A DNA stretch of 64,000 bases from Myrmaecium sp. VS I D KN 1 (Eukaryota > Ascomycota > Dothideomycetes > Valsariales > Valsariaceae), in contig JADQAV010000046.1 in assembly GCA_019775845.1 (NCBI GenBank), positions 1 to 64,000 on the forward strand, written 5' to 3'. This document shows positions 33,236 through 42,843 of the stretch, piece by piece. Position 1 is the first letter of the stretch, and every line of letters begins with the position of its first letter. The position numbers and the translations under genes are program-made. The notes below the pieces were generated by a model. It saw nothing but the letters and a program-made list of their open reading frames with translations, made no database searches and was not told where the DNA came from.

Positions 33236-33893
33236 ATGGCCGCTCGGGAGCCCAGGTAGCTTCTGACCTACAAGACCAGCCTCTACTCCGTCTAATCTCT
33301 AATCATCCCACAGATTCAACCAGCAAGTCCTCATCGACACCACTCCTCTGCCCGATCACATCCCCAAGGTTCAAGAGATTGGCGCCAGCTCGGCTCCTTT
33401 GATGAGCGCATCGTTCTTTATCGGCGCACGATGCAGACCCTACAATGACGACTACATGAAATGCAAGACGGACGCCCACGGTACCGGCGAGTTCGACTGC
33501 ATGAGGGAAGGAAGGAAGGTCACCAGATGTGCTGCGAGCGTGTACGAACCCCTCCGCACAACGCTCGGAGGATAACTCCTCGGTCGAGCGATAGATTGAC
33601 CTGTCTGATTTAACAGTATCGACGACCTTAACAAGCACTGCTTGAAGGAGTTCCGATTGCACTGGCAATGCCTGGAGCAAAACAACCATCAGCTGTGGCA
33701 GTGCAGGCCGGCTGAGAGGTTTCTCAACAAGTGTGTCTTTGACAACCTGGTAGGCCTATTGCTTTGCATTCACTCATTAGAGGGCTCATATTGACACACG
33801 CGACAGAAACTGGAGAAGGTCATTCCGGGCACGCCAAAGGACGAGGTCCCGGTCCATCTGCGCAAAAACCAGATTTATGCTCACAAGTTTTGA
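33236..33893 (+). CDS. NADH:ubiquinone oxidoreductase subunit, NDUFA8 type (four CX9C)
   Basis: Four exons, 33236-33255, 33314-33541, 33617-33749 and 33807-33893, join in phase to 155 residues. This is the 19-21 kDa accessory subunit of respiratory complex I, which resides at the intermembrane-space side of the inner mitochondrial membrane. Four exact CX9C motifs are visible: Cys 47/57, 69/79, 91/101 and 112/122. Such pairs form disulfide-linked helix hairpins and are imported by the Mia40 pathway. There is no cleavable presequence, as expected. Other family marks are FNQQVLIDTTPLPDHIPK, SAPLMSASFFIG and HQLWQCRPAE. The protein ends YAHKF, slightly shorter than relatives I remember, so the last residues could differ if a further intron were missed. 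Exon 1 has only 20 bases. The gene lies between nup57 and a ubiquitin protease with no functional link. Confidence 0.93.
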
Positions 33894-34925
33894 AAGCGCT
33901 GGTCAGCATCAGTACTTCATGTGTATATCAGTGCCTGAGAGACCCCCGGAACAGTATAGTTATTTTCCACCTTCGTTCTTGCATGTAGAGATGTTGCAGT
34001 TGAAGCAAGCTGAAGAAGCGATGGCACGGTTGCTAGATGTGGACGACCAGGGCGCAGCCGTGGAATAGAACTTCTTCAGCAAATTCGACCAAATCGTGGA
34101 GAGCGGAATTACTAGTTGAGAGCATAAGCTGTAGTAACTCCCACAGAATGTCGAAGAGATCACTTCATCAGTGAAATCATCGGTGCAATCCTGTAATACG
34201 CGCTCCCCCATTGGCTGACCCCATGCGCATGCAGACCGTGCTTCTTCGTTAGCGGCTACAGGTCGACCTAAGACATTCCTTGGGGAATGAGGAAAGAAAA
34301 GGTGGAAGTATAAAGTACTTTCAGGCTTTATACTGCTCCTCGGCCTTGTTATCAAACCCGCTTGCGATCGATGCCTTGATGTCCTACGGAAGAGTATGGG
34401 GTTCGGCGGGACCGATCGGCGGGAGCTAATCACGCCTGGAACGACGGGAGCCGACCGAGCCGACTCGACGCCCCCCAGAGCCGGCCCACCTTCACCGACG
34501 TTTGACCGAAGCTCTCGACAATTTTTTGCACGCGAGGTCAACAGAAGCACCACCACCGCCTCAACCTCGTCCACCCACCGTAGTTTGCTGCTGCAAGTCT
34601 GCCTGAATTGCTCTGATCAGGCATAACCTTCTGCTCCGACTGGCATCCAGCCAGGCATTGAGATCGGTGCTGCTCCCTCTCCTAATGTCTATCTCTAAGT
34701 CACCGGTATCCGCAGCGAGAGACCGCTGGCCTTCTGCTTATAATTTCCTACTCGTCTACTGCATATGAAACTTTGGTCACGGGGATTCGCTCGCTCTTCA
34801 CGTCCGCCTCCCCTACCTCCCCTACCTCCCCTAGTGTTGCATTGTCTCCCTTCCGTGCTTAGATTGTTCGGCGCTGTCATCGCTGCCTGCCAGACCATTG
34901 TTCTGCGCTTCCGTCGTTCTTCGCC
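33894..34925. other. intergenic before the ubiquitin protease
   Basis: This 1-kb stretch holds the 3' UTR of the complex I gene and the promoter of the next plus-strand gene. A short CTCCCCTAC tandem repeat occurs near 34806-34834, and C- and T-rich tracts precede the start. No other gene is seen. Confidence 0.5.
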
Positions 34926-36605
34926 ATGAGGTCCAAGCTTTCTCCCACGATGGCTGCGCGACGCGATTATCTTAAGAAGCGAGAGAAGAGCCAGAGGTTG
35001 GTTTACAAGGCAGTCCTCTTGGCTCGACTCGTCAAACTCTCCAGACTCTCCTCAAAGAAGAACCGAGGGAAGACCTTCAACCCCGTTCAGCACCAACTGC
35101 GCGCTGCCAAATTCCTCAAGCTCTCTTTGCAGCCGCTCAGACTCAGTCGTCGCTCTCTACTTTCTTCGGAAGAGATGAAGACGATCGCTGCCGTCACGTC
35201 CGTCGCTGGTCGACGACGTAACAGACATTCTCCGGTGGATGCAATCGCCTCGACGTTTGACAGGCTCCTACCTTCCTCTCGGTCATCCACCCTCAGCCCT
35301 TCAGGCGACGCCGACAAGGAGCAGTCAAACGCAACAGCCCGAGCAGCGTTAGAGGATCTTCTCAAAGAGTCAATCGCTTGGGTGCCAGCGACCGAGCTCA
35401 CTACCACAACGGAGAAGCAGCTTCGTCCGAAGGTCATCGCTCGCCGCAAAGTCAAAGCAACGGAATCGTCGAAAGGCCCATTGAAGCCGCAGAACTCCGG
35501 CGTTTCCAAGGCTTCGAAAATCTCCAAATCCTACCCTCGTCGTTGCATTTCAAAACGGACCAAAGGTCTACGCAACATCGGCAACTGGTGTTATCGCGTC
35601 TCTGTGATGCAATCGCTCGTCCACCTCCCGGTCTTCTTGAACTGGATCGAGCGCCACAACGTCAGTTCTGGAGACAAAACGATCGACAGCCACTACAGCT
35701 GCCGACGTAACCCTTGCCTCGGTTGTGCACTCAAAAACTTCGCGGGCGCATATTGGGCCGACAAGCAAGACTTCAAGGAAATCAACGCCGCGCGGATCAA
35801 ACTGGATGAGATCACCAACTCTCTGATCAAAAAGCGAATCATAGTCACGGACGTGAAGTCCAGCAACTCACAAGCTGACGCCTACGATTACCTCACCTTC
35901 ATGCTGAAGACGTTTGACACCGCAAGCGAAAGGAACAGCGGAAACAAGAACCAGCTCAAGTCCAAGGACGGCACCGCCCCGCCCAAATCACCCATCTCGA
36001 AAGACCTCGAACGACTCTTCAAGATCACCACCGTCAGCTCGCGCCAGTGCCCGAAGTGCGGGCACGTCGAGTCCGGCGTGCCGGTGCAGGACTTCAGCCT
36101 CGGGCTCAGCATCGCGACGGGTGTGCGCAAGGGCCTGAAGACGCTGCCGCAGTACCTCGAGGCCAACCTGCACGAGCCGGTGCAGGTGCGGTGCGAGGGG
36201 TGCCGGGCCCGGCCCGTGACGATGCTGAAGCGGCAGAACATCACGCACGGGCCCGAGGCCCTGATCGTGCACTTCCAGCGCTTCTACGCCGACTGGAGCC
36301 GCGGCCGGCCCGCCATGCGCAAGCTCCAGCAGCCCGTCCGCTTCGACGAGCTGCTCGACCTGTCCCGTTTCGCGGCGGGCAAGGGTGTCGAGGGGGGACT
36401 GACGTACCGGCTTCAGAGCGTCGTCTACCATGCTGGCGACCTGAACTTTGGCCATTACGTCGCTCGCGTCCGTGGCCCCGATGGCAGAGTCGCTCTCTGC
36501 GATGACAGCTCTGTTTCCTTTGAGTCGGGTCTTGGTGGCTTGCTCAAGCCCATCGATGGGAACTTCACTCCTTACATCCTCGTCTATACCAAGGTGGACG
36601 AGTGA
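34926..36605 (+). CDS. ubiquitin-specific protease (USP family), divergent
   Basis: This intronless gene encodes 559 residues. The first 210 residues are basic and low-complexity, with many Arg, Lys and Ser. The USP catalytic domain follows. The Cys box is GLRNIGNWCYRVSVMQ, with C222 and the oxyanion Asn five residues before it. The His box is DLNFGHYVARVR with H510, and DDSSVS (D526 or D527) supplies the third residue. Two CXXC pairs, CPKCG and CEGCR, match the usual structural zinc site. The triad is complete, so deubiquitinase activity is likely. Odd points are Trp instead of Thr/Ser before the catalytic Cys and loss of the usual Asn two residues after Tyr. No yeast ortholog can be named with confidence. 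Codon use changes sharply inside the gene: bases 36020-36420 are much richer in G/C-ending codons than the first kilobase. ATG 34926 is the first in frame. Confidence 0.85.
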   Translation: MRSKLSPTMAARRDYLKKREKSQRLVYKAVLLARLVKLSRLSSKKNRGKTFNPVQHQLRAAKFLKLSLQPLRLSRRSLLSSEEMKTIAAVTSVAGRRRNRHSPVDAIASTFDRLLPSSRSSTLSPSGDADKEQSNATARAALEDLLKESIAWVPATELTTTTEKQLRPKVIARRKVKATESSKGPLKPQNSGVSKASKISKSYPRRCISKRTKGLRNIGNWCYRVSVMQSLVHLPVFLNWIERHNVSSGDKTIDSHYSCRRNPCLGCALKNFAGAYWADKQDFKEINAARIKLDEITNSLIKKRIIVTDVKSSNSQADAYDYLTFMLKTFDTASERNSGNKNQLKSKDGTAPPKSPISKDLERLFKITTVSSRQCPKCGHVESGVPVQDFSLGLSIATGVRKGLKTLPQYLEANLHEPVQVRCEGCRARPVTMLKRQNITHGPEALIVHFQRFYADWSRGRPAMRKLQQPVRFDELLDLSRFAAGKGVEGGLTYRLQSVVYHAGDLNFGHYVARVRGPDGRVALCDDSSVSFESGLGGLLKPIDGNFTPYILVYTKVDE

Positions 36606-37228
36606 TTGATTCTATCGGTGTGCGGACCTTTCTTTCCACTTCACGGTACTTTTTCTATGGCGTTTCTGGGCTCAACTGCGGCGACGGTGGCTTTCTTACT
36701 GCTTAGGCAAAACGGGTTGTGACTTCTTTTTTTCTTCCTTTTTTCTTTTCCTCTTCTGTTTCTTTTCTTTCCATCACCGTCGATGCTTGCCATGTGCACT
36801 TCGGCGCCGCATCCTGTACTATATACATCGCGAGAGAGAGAGCAAGGGAGTGGGGTGGAGAGAGTTTACGTTGCGAACACGATGCGCATGCTAAAAAGGA
36901 GAGGCTGGACCTTTTTTTTGCTCTATTTCCGATGCAGGATCGTATAGCATGGCTAGTGAGCTACAAAAGATAGTAATACACCGATCAAAATGACAATCGT
37001 GTTATCGTCTTGTTCTGTCTCAATTTCCTTCGTGAGGGTGGTATTCTGGATGGCTGGCGGGACACGTGAGGTTACATGCGCATTTAAGGATACATCTGAT
37101 GATATTTGTTTCTTTTTGGTCCATGTAGCCTACGGCAACTCAAACAGAGCTGACCGTATACGATACTATTTACACGAGCCACCATTTCTCCCCGCGCCCC
37201 CTTCTCTCACCCGGTTCATCAGCAAAGC
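36606..37228. other. intergenic between convergent USP and GH3 genes
   Basis: Two stop codons face each other about 620 bases apart. T-rich tracts near 36720-36780 suit a 3' UTR and polyadenylation region of the USP gene. No gene is seen. Confidence 0.5.
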
Positions 37229-39713
37229 CTACGAAACGAACAACGTCGCATTACTCCTTAAATCCGCGCTCGACGCCGCCGCCCAGAACACAAATTCGCC
37301 CGGCTCGACCGCGTACGCCATGTCGACGCTCCACAGGCCGAGAGCGGCGAGCGGGACGTCGATGGAGACGTTCACGGTGGCGCCGGCGGGGATGCGGACC
37401 TTGGCGAATCCTTGGAGCTGGTGGTGGGGCACGACGACGGAGGCGAGGGGGTCTTGGACGTACAGCTGGACGACCTCGACGCCGTCGCGGGCGGAGGCGT
37501 TGGTGATGGGGACGGTGGCGGTGATGGTGTCGTTGTCGTTGTCCGTGGTGGTGGCGCTGACGTTGGTGCGGCTGAGGGTGAGGGCGCCGTAGGTGAAGGT
37601 GGCGTAGCTGCGGCCGAAGCCGAAGGGGTACTGCGGCTCGGCCGGGCTGAGGACGTACTGGTGACCGAAGGACATGCTGCCGTTCGGGTAGACGGCGCCG
37701 TGATCGCTGCTCGCTCGGCCGGAGTTGAGGTAGTCGTGGTAGATGGGGAGGGTGCCGACGTGGTAGGGGACGCCGACGCTGAGCTTGCCGGACGGGTTGA
37801 CGGCGCCGAAGAGGACGTCGGCGAGGGCGTGGCCGCCTTGCTCGGACGGGTAGAACTGCTGCACCAGCGCCGCGGACGAGTTCGCGATCCACGGCTCCGT
37901 GATCGGCTTCCCGGAGCTGTAGACGACCACCGTCGGCGTGCCCGTCTCGATGATCGCTTGCACCAGCGGGCCCATGGCTCCGACGAGGTTGAGCGAGTGC
38001 ACGTCGACGTGCTCGCCCGTGGTGGCGTTGAGGTTCTGCCAGAGCTCGTACTGGTCGCGCGACCAGGTGCCGACGATCACGACGGCGACGTCGGCCGCTT
38101 CGGCGGTCGAGATGGCTTCATCGAAGCCGGACTGGTCGTTGCTCCAGCGCTCACAGCCTTGCGCGAAGGTCACTTCACCCGTCGAAGCGGCTCGGATACC
38201 CTCGAGGGGCGTCACGCCGCTCGGCTCGTATTGGGCGCCTTTGACAACGTAATCACCGTACTAAACAAAATCGGGGTCAGCTTTCAGCGTTGGTGAGAGG
38301 AGAGCCATGGAGACTAACATTCATGAAGTTCGCCATCGGGCCGATGACGGCTATCTTCGCGTCCCTCTTCAGCGGCAGCACGTTACCGTGGTTCTCCAGC
38401 AGCACAATCGATTCGGCATCGAGCTCCCTCGCAAGCTGTACCGTTGCATTGGTGTGGATGAGGGTTGCTGCTTCCTCCGCCGAAACCCCTTGGAATGGAT
38501 GCTCAAAGAGACCCAAGGCGAACTTGGCGCGCAAAAACCTCGACACCGCCCGGTCGACGATCGAGCTGTTCAATTTACCGGACTCGATCAGCTGCGGGAT
38601 GGTTTTATAGTTGAAGGATCCGCCCCCCATCTCCACGTCCGTCCCACCGGGAAGTGTGAACATGGTCACCGCTTCGGAGTCGATGGGCGAGGCCTGGCAC
38701 ATCTTGAAGTACGAGCACACGCGATCCGTGGCGCCGGCGTCCGAGATGACATAGTAATCGTAGCCCCACTCGTCGCGAAGGATGTCCTGCAGCATGTGCT
38801 TGTGGCCCACGGCGGGAATCCCGTCATACGAATGGTAAGCCGACATGATACTGTACGCTCCTCCGTCGATGATGGCCCGCTTGAACGGAGGGAGCCATGT
38901 GGTCCTCAGCTCGCGCTCGCCTCCGTGGACGGGGCCGGTGTTGAGACCTTGCTCGGGCATGCTGTAGCCAGCGAAGTGCTTCACGGTGGCACTGACATTG
39001 GCGCCCTGCAGCCCAACGACGAATTCGTAGCCCAGCTCACCCGCGAGGAAGGGATCTTCTCCAAAGGTCTCTTCTACACGACCGTAGCGCAGCTCCCGCG
39101 CAAGGTCGACGACAGGGGCGAAGATCTGATTGACGCCGAGGGCAAGAGACTCCTGCGCGATGGCGGCTGCCATTTTCCTGACGAGGTCCCTATTGAACGA
39201 GCAAGCATAGGCAATCGGGCTGTTGAAGATGGTAGCATTCCCTAAAAATCACATCAGTCTTCAGCTAAACGGCAAAGGCGCAAGGAGTCGAGTGTTACCG
39301 ATAAGAAAGCCATGGATACCCTCCGTTTGCACAAAGGCTGGGATGCCAAGCGTGGTATTCTCTAGCAGGTAGTCCTGTCCCTTCTTTACACCTTCTGTGA
39401 TCCATTGCTGTGGCACGGGGTAGCCGACGTAAAACGAGCCGGCCTTGAGCTGCATGTTTTCAACGAGCCCGCTGTCGTTGAAGGCATTATCGGTGGTGTT
39501 GATCCAGTTGCTAATGTCTCCTTGCATCAATTGAGCGACCTTGTCCTCCAAGGTCATCCGCGAGAGCAAGTCCGCGACTCTATCGTCGATGCTAGCGGTC
39601 GGGTCCTTGTACACAGCACTGGAGGTCCCATTGGTGCCGTTGGATGTTGAAGCATAGCAACTGGCAATTGGGATGCCAGCGACTAAGGGTAGAAGCCTCT
39701 TGATGGAAGGCAT
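37229..39713 (-). CDS. secreted GH3 beta-glycosidase (beta-glucosidase or beta-xylosidase)
   Basis: The exons 39713-39299, 39241-38319 and 38260-37229 join in phase to 789 residues. Residues 1-20 look like a signal peptide (KRLLPLVAGIPIASCYA), so the enzyme should be secreted; many N-X-S/T sites support this. The GH3 N-terminal domain has RVADLLSRMTLEDKVAQLMQ, then GRVEETFGEDPFLAG, then KHFAGY, then the nucleophile Asp in VISDAGATD (about D306). The second alpha/beta domain begins IVLLENHGNVLPLK and contains GTWSRDQYELW. A fibronectin III-like domain follows the YPFGFGRSYATF motif. GH3 enzymes of this shape cut terminal beta-glucose or beta-xylose from oligosaccharides; the exact substrate cannot be told from sequence. 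It is divergent from a sugar transporter, which suggests paired uptake. Exon 3 is much more GC-rich than exons 1 and 2. Intron 2 has donor GTTAGT. Confidence 0.93.
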
Positions 39714-40568
39714 GTCCAGGAGTCTCCGTAGGGAACGAATAAAGCCCGGTGGGATGTGAAGCTAAACAGAAAGGGCATTGCTTGAGTGAGAAACGAGAAA
39801 CAAGTGACATTTATTGTCAATGACACCAGCATCCGAAAAACACGATCGTGATGCATTTCCTCCGCAGAGGCATGTCACCACCGCTCCTCGTCCCCACATC
39901 TGGTGCAGGAGACAGTGTTCAGCCGGGTGGGCGTACCGACGGTAATATCGCGGACGGAGAAGGCTGGCAGGGGGCGGACGATCGTGGCCCATTGGCGGAA
40001 TTATTCAGGGCGGGTGACCCCAGATCCATCGCGCCAAAGCTGCCCCCCCCTTCCCCCGCATTTTCCCCCCGGCCCCTGTCCCGCCCACATTTCCGCTCTC
40101 CAGACTTTCATCCCCCGCCACACCCCACGGTCAGCCAACGGCCCAGTTGGATTTACCCTCCGTTGCCCATTTTGTGCTGTTGCCCCGGACGAGTCATGCA
40201 TTTAGCCGGGAATGCGACCAGCTGTTCCTGCCCGACATCCAATCGTCTCGCGCCGGCTGAATAGCCTTGCCATGGCCTGCCCATGGCGCCACATGCTGTG
40301 AGTGCGACAAACGTGAGCCAGACCGCCCAGTACCGAGACTCGGCGTGCCCAGCTTAACCGGGAGCTCGGGATGGTCTTCATCTTCCCGAATCCTGCAGAC
40401 CTGGGAGGTTCGAGAGCGGGCACCTGACGCCAAAGGAAGGGTCGCGGAGTGTGAGTATATCTGTCTGCCGCTCCCTGCTCGGAAAGAAGAAAGAGCCGGT
40501 AAGGACGTTCGAAGGAGAATCCGAAGCAATTGCTCAGCGCCCATCGCGAATACTCTCCGCCAGCAAGG
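39714..40568. promoter_or_regulatory. shared divergent promoter of GH3 gene and sugar transporter 2
   Basis: About 855 bases separate the two start codons. The region has C-rich tracts, for example 40045-40080 and 40110-40130, that could offer CreA/Cre1-type sites. On the minus strand it has GGCTAAA (40201-40207) and GGCTAT (40261-40266), both fitting the GGCWWW pattern bound by XlnR/Xyr1-type activators. Such short motifs also occur by chance. Confidence 0.5.
40201..40207 (-). promoter_or_regulatory. candidate XlnR/Xyr1 site GGCTAAA
   Basis: The heptamer GGCTAAA on the minus strand equals the described xylanase-regulator core. It sits roughly midway between the GH3 and transporter starts. 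Binding is not shown. Confidence 0.35.
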
Positions 40569-42229
40569 ATGGGTAAATTCTACACCGTCTCTCTAGGCAT
40601 CTTTGCCGCCACCGGATCGTTCCTGTTCGGCTACGACTCCGGTGTGATGACTGATGTGATTCAGTCTCCTCACTTCTTGAACTTCTTTAATACCGTAAGT
40701 GGACCAACGCCATTGTCTGGAAGAACGGTTGTGTGTGACATTTGCCCCAGGATGACAGTTCGCCAATCATCGGGGCCATCAATTCCACTTTCAATGGAGG
40801 TGCAGTCTTCGGCAGTCTCATGTAAGGAAGACCTCCCGATTCGATGTTCTGTAGGCTGATCTTCCCCAGGGGTGGCTTTACCATGGACCGCTTGGGACGG
40901 AAGCGCACGATCCAAATCGGTGCCTTCATTGCTCTGGTCGGTGCCATCCTCCAGTGCGCTGCCCAGAATCTCGGCATGATCCTGGTTGGCCGTATCATGT
41001 CCGGTTGGGCTGTTGGCCTACTCTCGATGTCGGTGCCTGTATACCAAACGGAATGCGCACATCCCAAGGTCCGTGGCCTGATCGTGGGTCTCGCGCAGCA
41101 GATGATCGGTGTCGGTTTCATCGTATCGACCTGGGTTGGATACGGGTCATCCAAAGTACCCAAAACCAGCTCGTTCTCCTGGCGCTTCCCGCTCGCTTTC
41201 CAGGCATTGCCGTGCCTGATCCTCCTCATCGGATTCATCTGGCTTCCTGAATCACCCCGCCACCTCATCGAGAAAGATCGGGATGACGAGGCTCTGAGGA
41301 TCCTAAAGCGTCTGCATTTCGACGGCCACAACATGGACTACATCAACGATGAGTTTCAAGAGATCAGGATGACCATTGATGCTGAAAAGTCGATGACCGC
41401 TCCTGGCTGGAAAGTCATGTTCACCGTCAAGCAGTGGCGGACGAGACTGATGCATGCCACGTTGTGTCAGGTGTTTACCCAAATGACTGGGATCAACGCT
41501 ATAGGTCAGTGATGCGATGCGTGAGAAGGAGTAAGATCACCGAGCTAACCGTGTTAACTTACAGGTTACTACCAGACCATCATGTACCAAGCCCTCGGCA
41601 TCACCGGCGGTCGCAACCTGCTGGTGACCGGCATCTACAACTGCGTGGGACCCATCGCGAATTGCATCTTCATCGTCTTCCTCGCGGACCGTCTCGGACG
41701 CCGACGACCGTTGCTGTTCGGCACCATCGCCATCACCATCGCGCTGATCTGCGAAGCCGTCATCAACTCGCAGTTCGACACCGCCACCGGCTCCCGGCGC
41801 GACAGCCTCTCCATCGCCGGCGTCTTCTTCCTCTTCTGCGTCACCGCGCTCTTCAGCCTGTCCTTCGGGCCCATCTCCTGGCTGTACGCGTCGGAGGTGA
41901 TGCCGATGCAGATCCGCGGGCGCGGCTCCGCCTTCGCGACCGGCATCGGCAACTGGCTCGTGGCCACCATCTGGGCCCAGGTCAGCCCGATCGCGCTCGA
42001 CCACATCACCTGGAAGTTCTACTTCGTCTTCGCCGCCTTCAACGTCGCCGTCACCCTGCCGACCATCTACTTCCTCTTCGTCGAGACCAAGCAGCTCAGC
42101 CTCGAGCAGATCGACCTGCTGTTCGGCGAAAGGGCACTCGGCGCGTTGCCTGAGAACCTCGATGACGCTAAGGATCGGCAGCACCACATCGAAGGAGAGG
42201 AGACTCATACTGTTGGTGAGAAAGCATGA
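40569..42229 (+). CDS. MFS sugar transporter 2 (sugar porter family)
   Basis: Four exons, 40569-40694, 40751-40821, 40870-41504 and 41565-42229, join in phase to 498 residues, normal for a fungal sugar porter. Twelve spans are expected in the plasma membrane. Motifs in order are FLFGYDSGVMTDVI in span 1, GGFTMDRLGRKRT, GRIMSGWAVG, VYQTECAHPKVRG, LPESPRHLIEKDR, QMTGINAIGYYQ (formed across the last intron), ADRLGRRRP, GPISWLYASEVMPMQIRGRG and FLFVETKQLSLEQ. The substrate is a mono- or disaccharide and cannot be fixed from sequence. The neighbour on the left is a divergent secreted GH3 glycosidase, so the pair may release and take up the same sugar. Introns use GTAAGT, GTAAGG and GTCAGT donors. 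Exon 4 switches to strongly G/C-ending codons compared with exons 1-3. Confidence 0.95.
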
Positions 42230-42843
42230 GCAACCGTGCATGTCACGGGGTGGTGTGGGGAGTTGAAGAGGGATTCGGCTTGAAGACCCGCCGATGGAGT
42301 AATATGTGCCATTCTCTTTAGAGCAGTTAGTGAAGTAAGATAACAGTAAATGATAATCTTGATCTACAATCAAGCGGCACCTCAAAGCGTGTTTGCGTGA
42401 TGCGAGATGTCAGCCTTGTGATCGTCATGCTCGACGGGGGTGATCCTCCTCAACGGGAACGGCGGAGAGAGGCGTGAAAGCATCAGTCCCTCCCATCCAT
42501 GACATGTTACGGCTCCCCTTGCCGTCCTTCCACCATGCAGCCTGCACCGTACATATGCAGGTACAGTACCGGTGGTATTTGTGATGAGGTTAGCATTGCG
42601 AACGATCGGGGACGTTCCCAGATCGTAGTGCCAAGACGGCCGCATGTCGGAGCCAGGGGTCCGAACCACAACCACCGCCTGCGAGGCTGAAACCGTACGG
42701 AGTACCACCGCCTACGTTCTCCTCTCAGCTTGGATGACAATTTATACAAGATTTCCGCATTGCTTGATACGTATAATACAGCTGAAAGCCCCATGTGCCT
42801 GACACGTGACAGATGATGTGTGTGAGAGAGATCCAAACCGTTC
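42230..42843. other. intergenic between convergent transporter 2 and cog1
   Basis: About 610 bases between facing stop codons, holding both 3' UTRs. No gene is seen. Confidence 0.5.
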
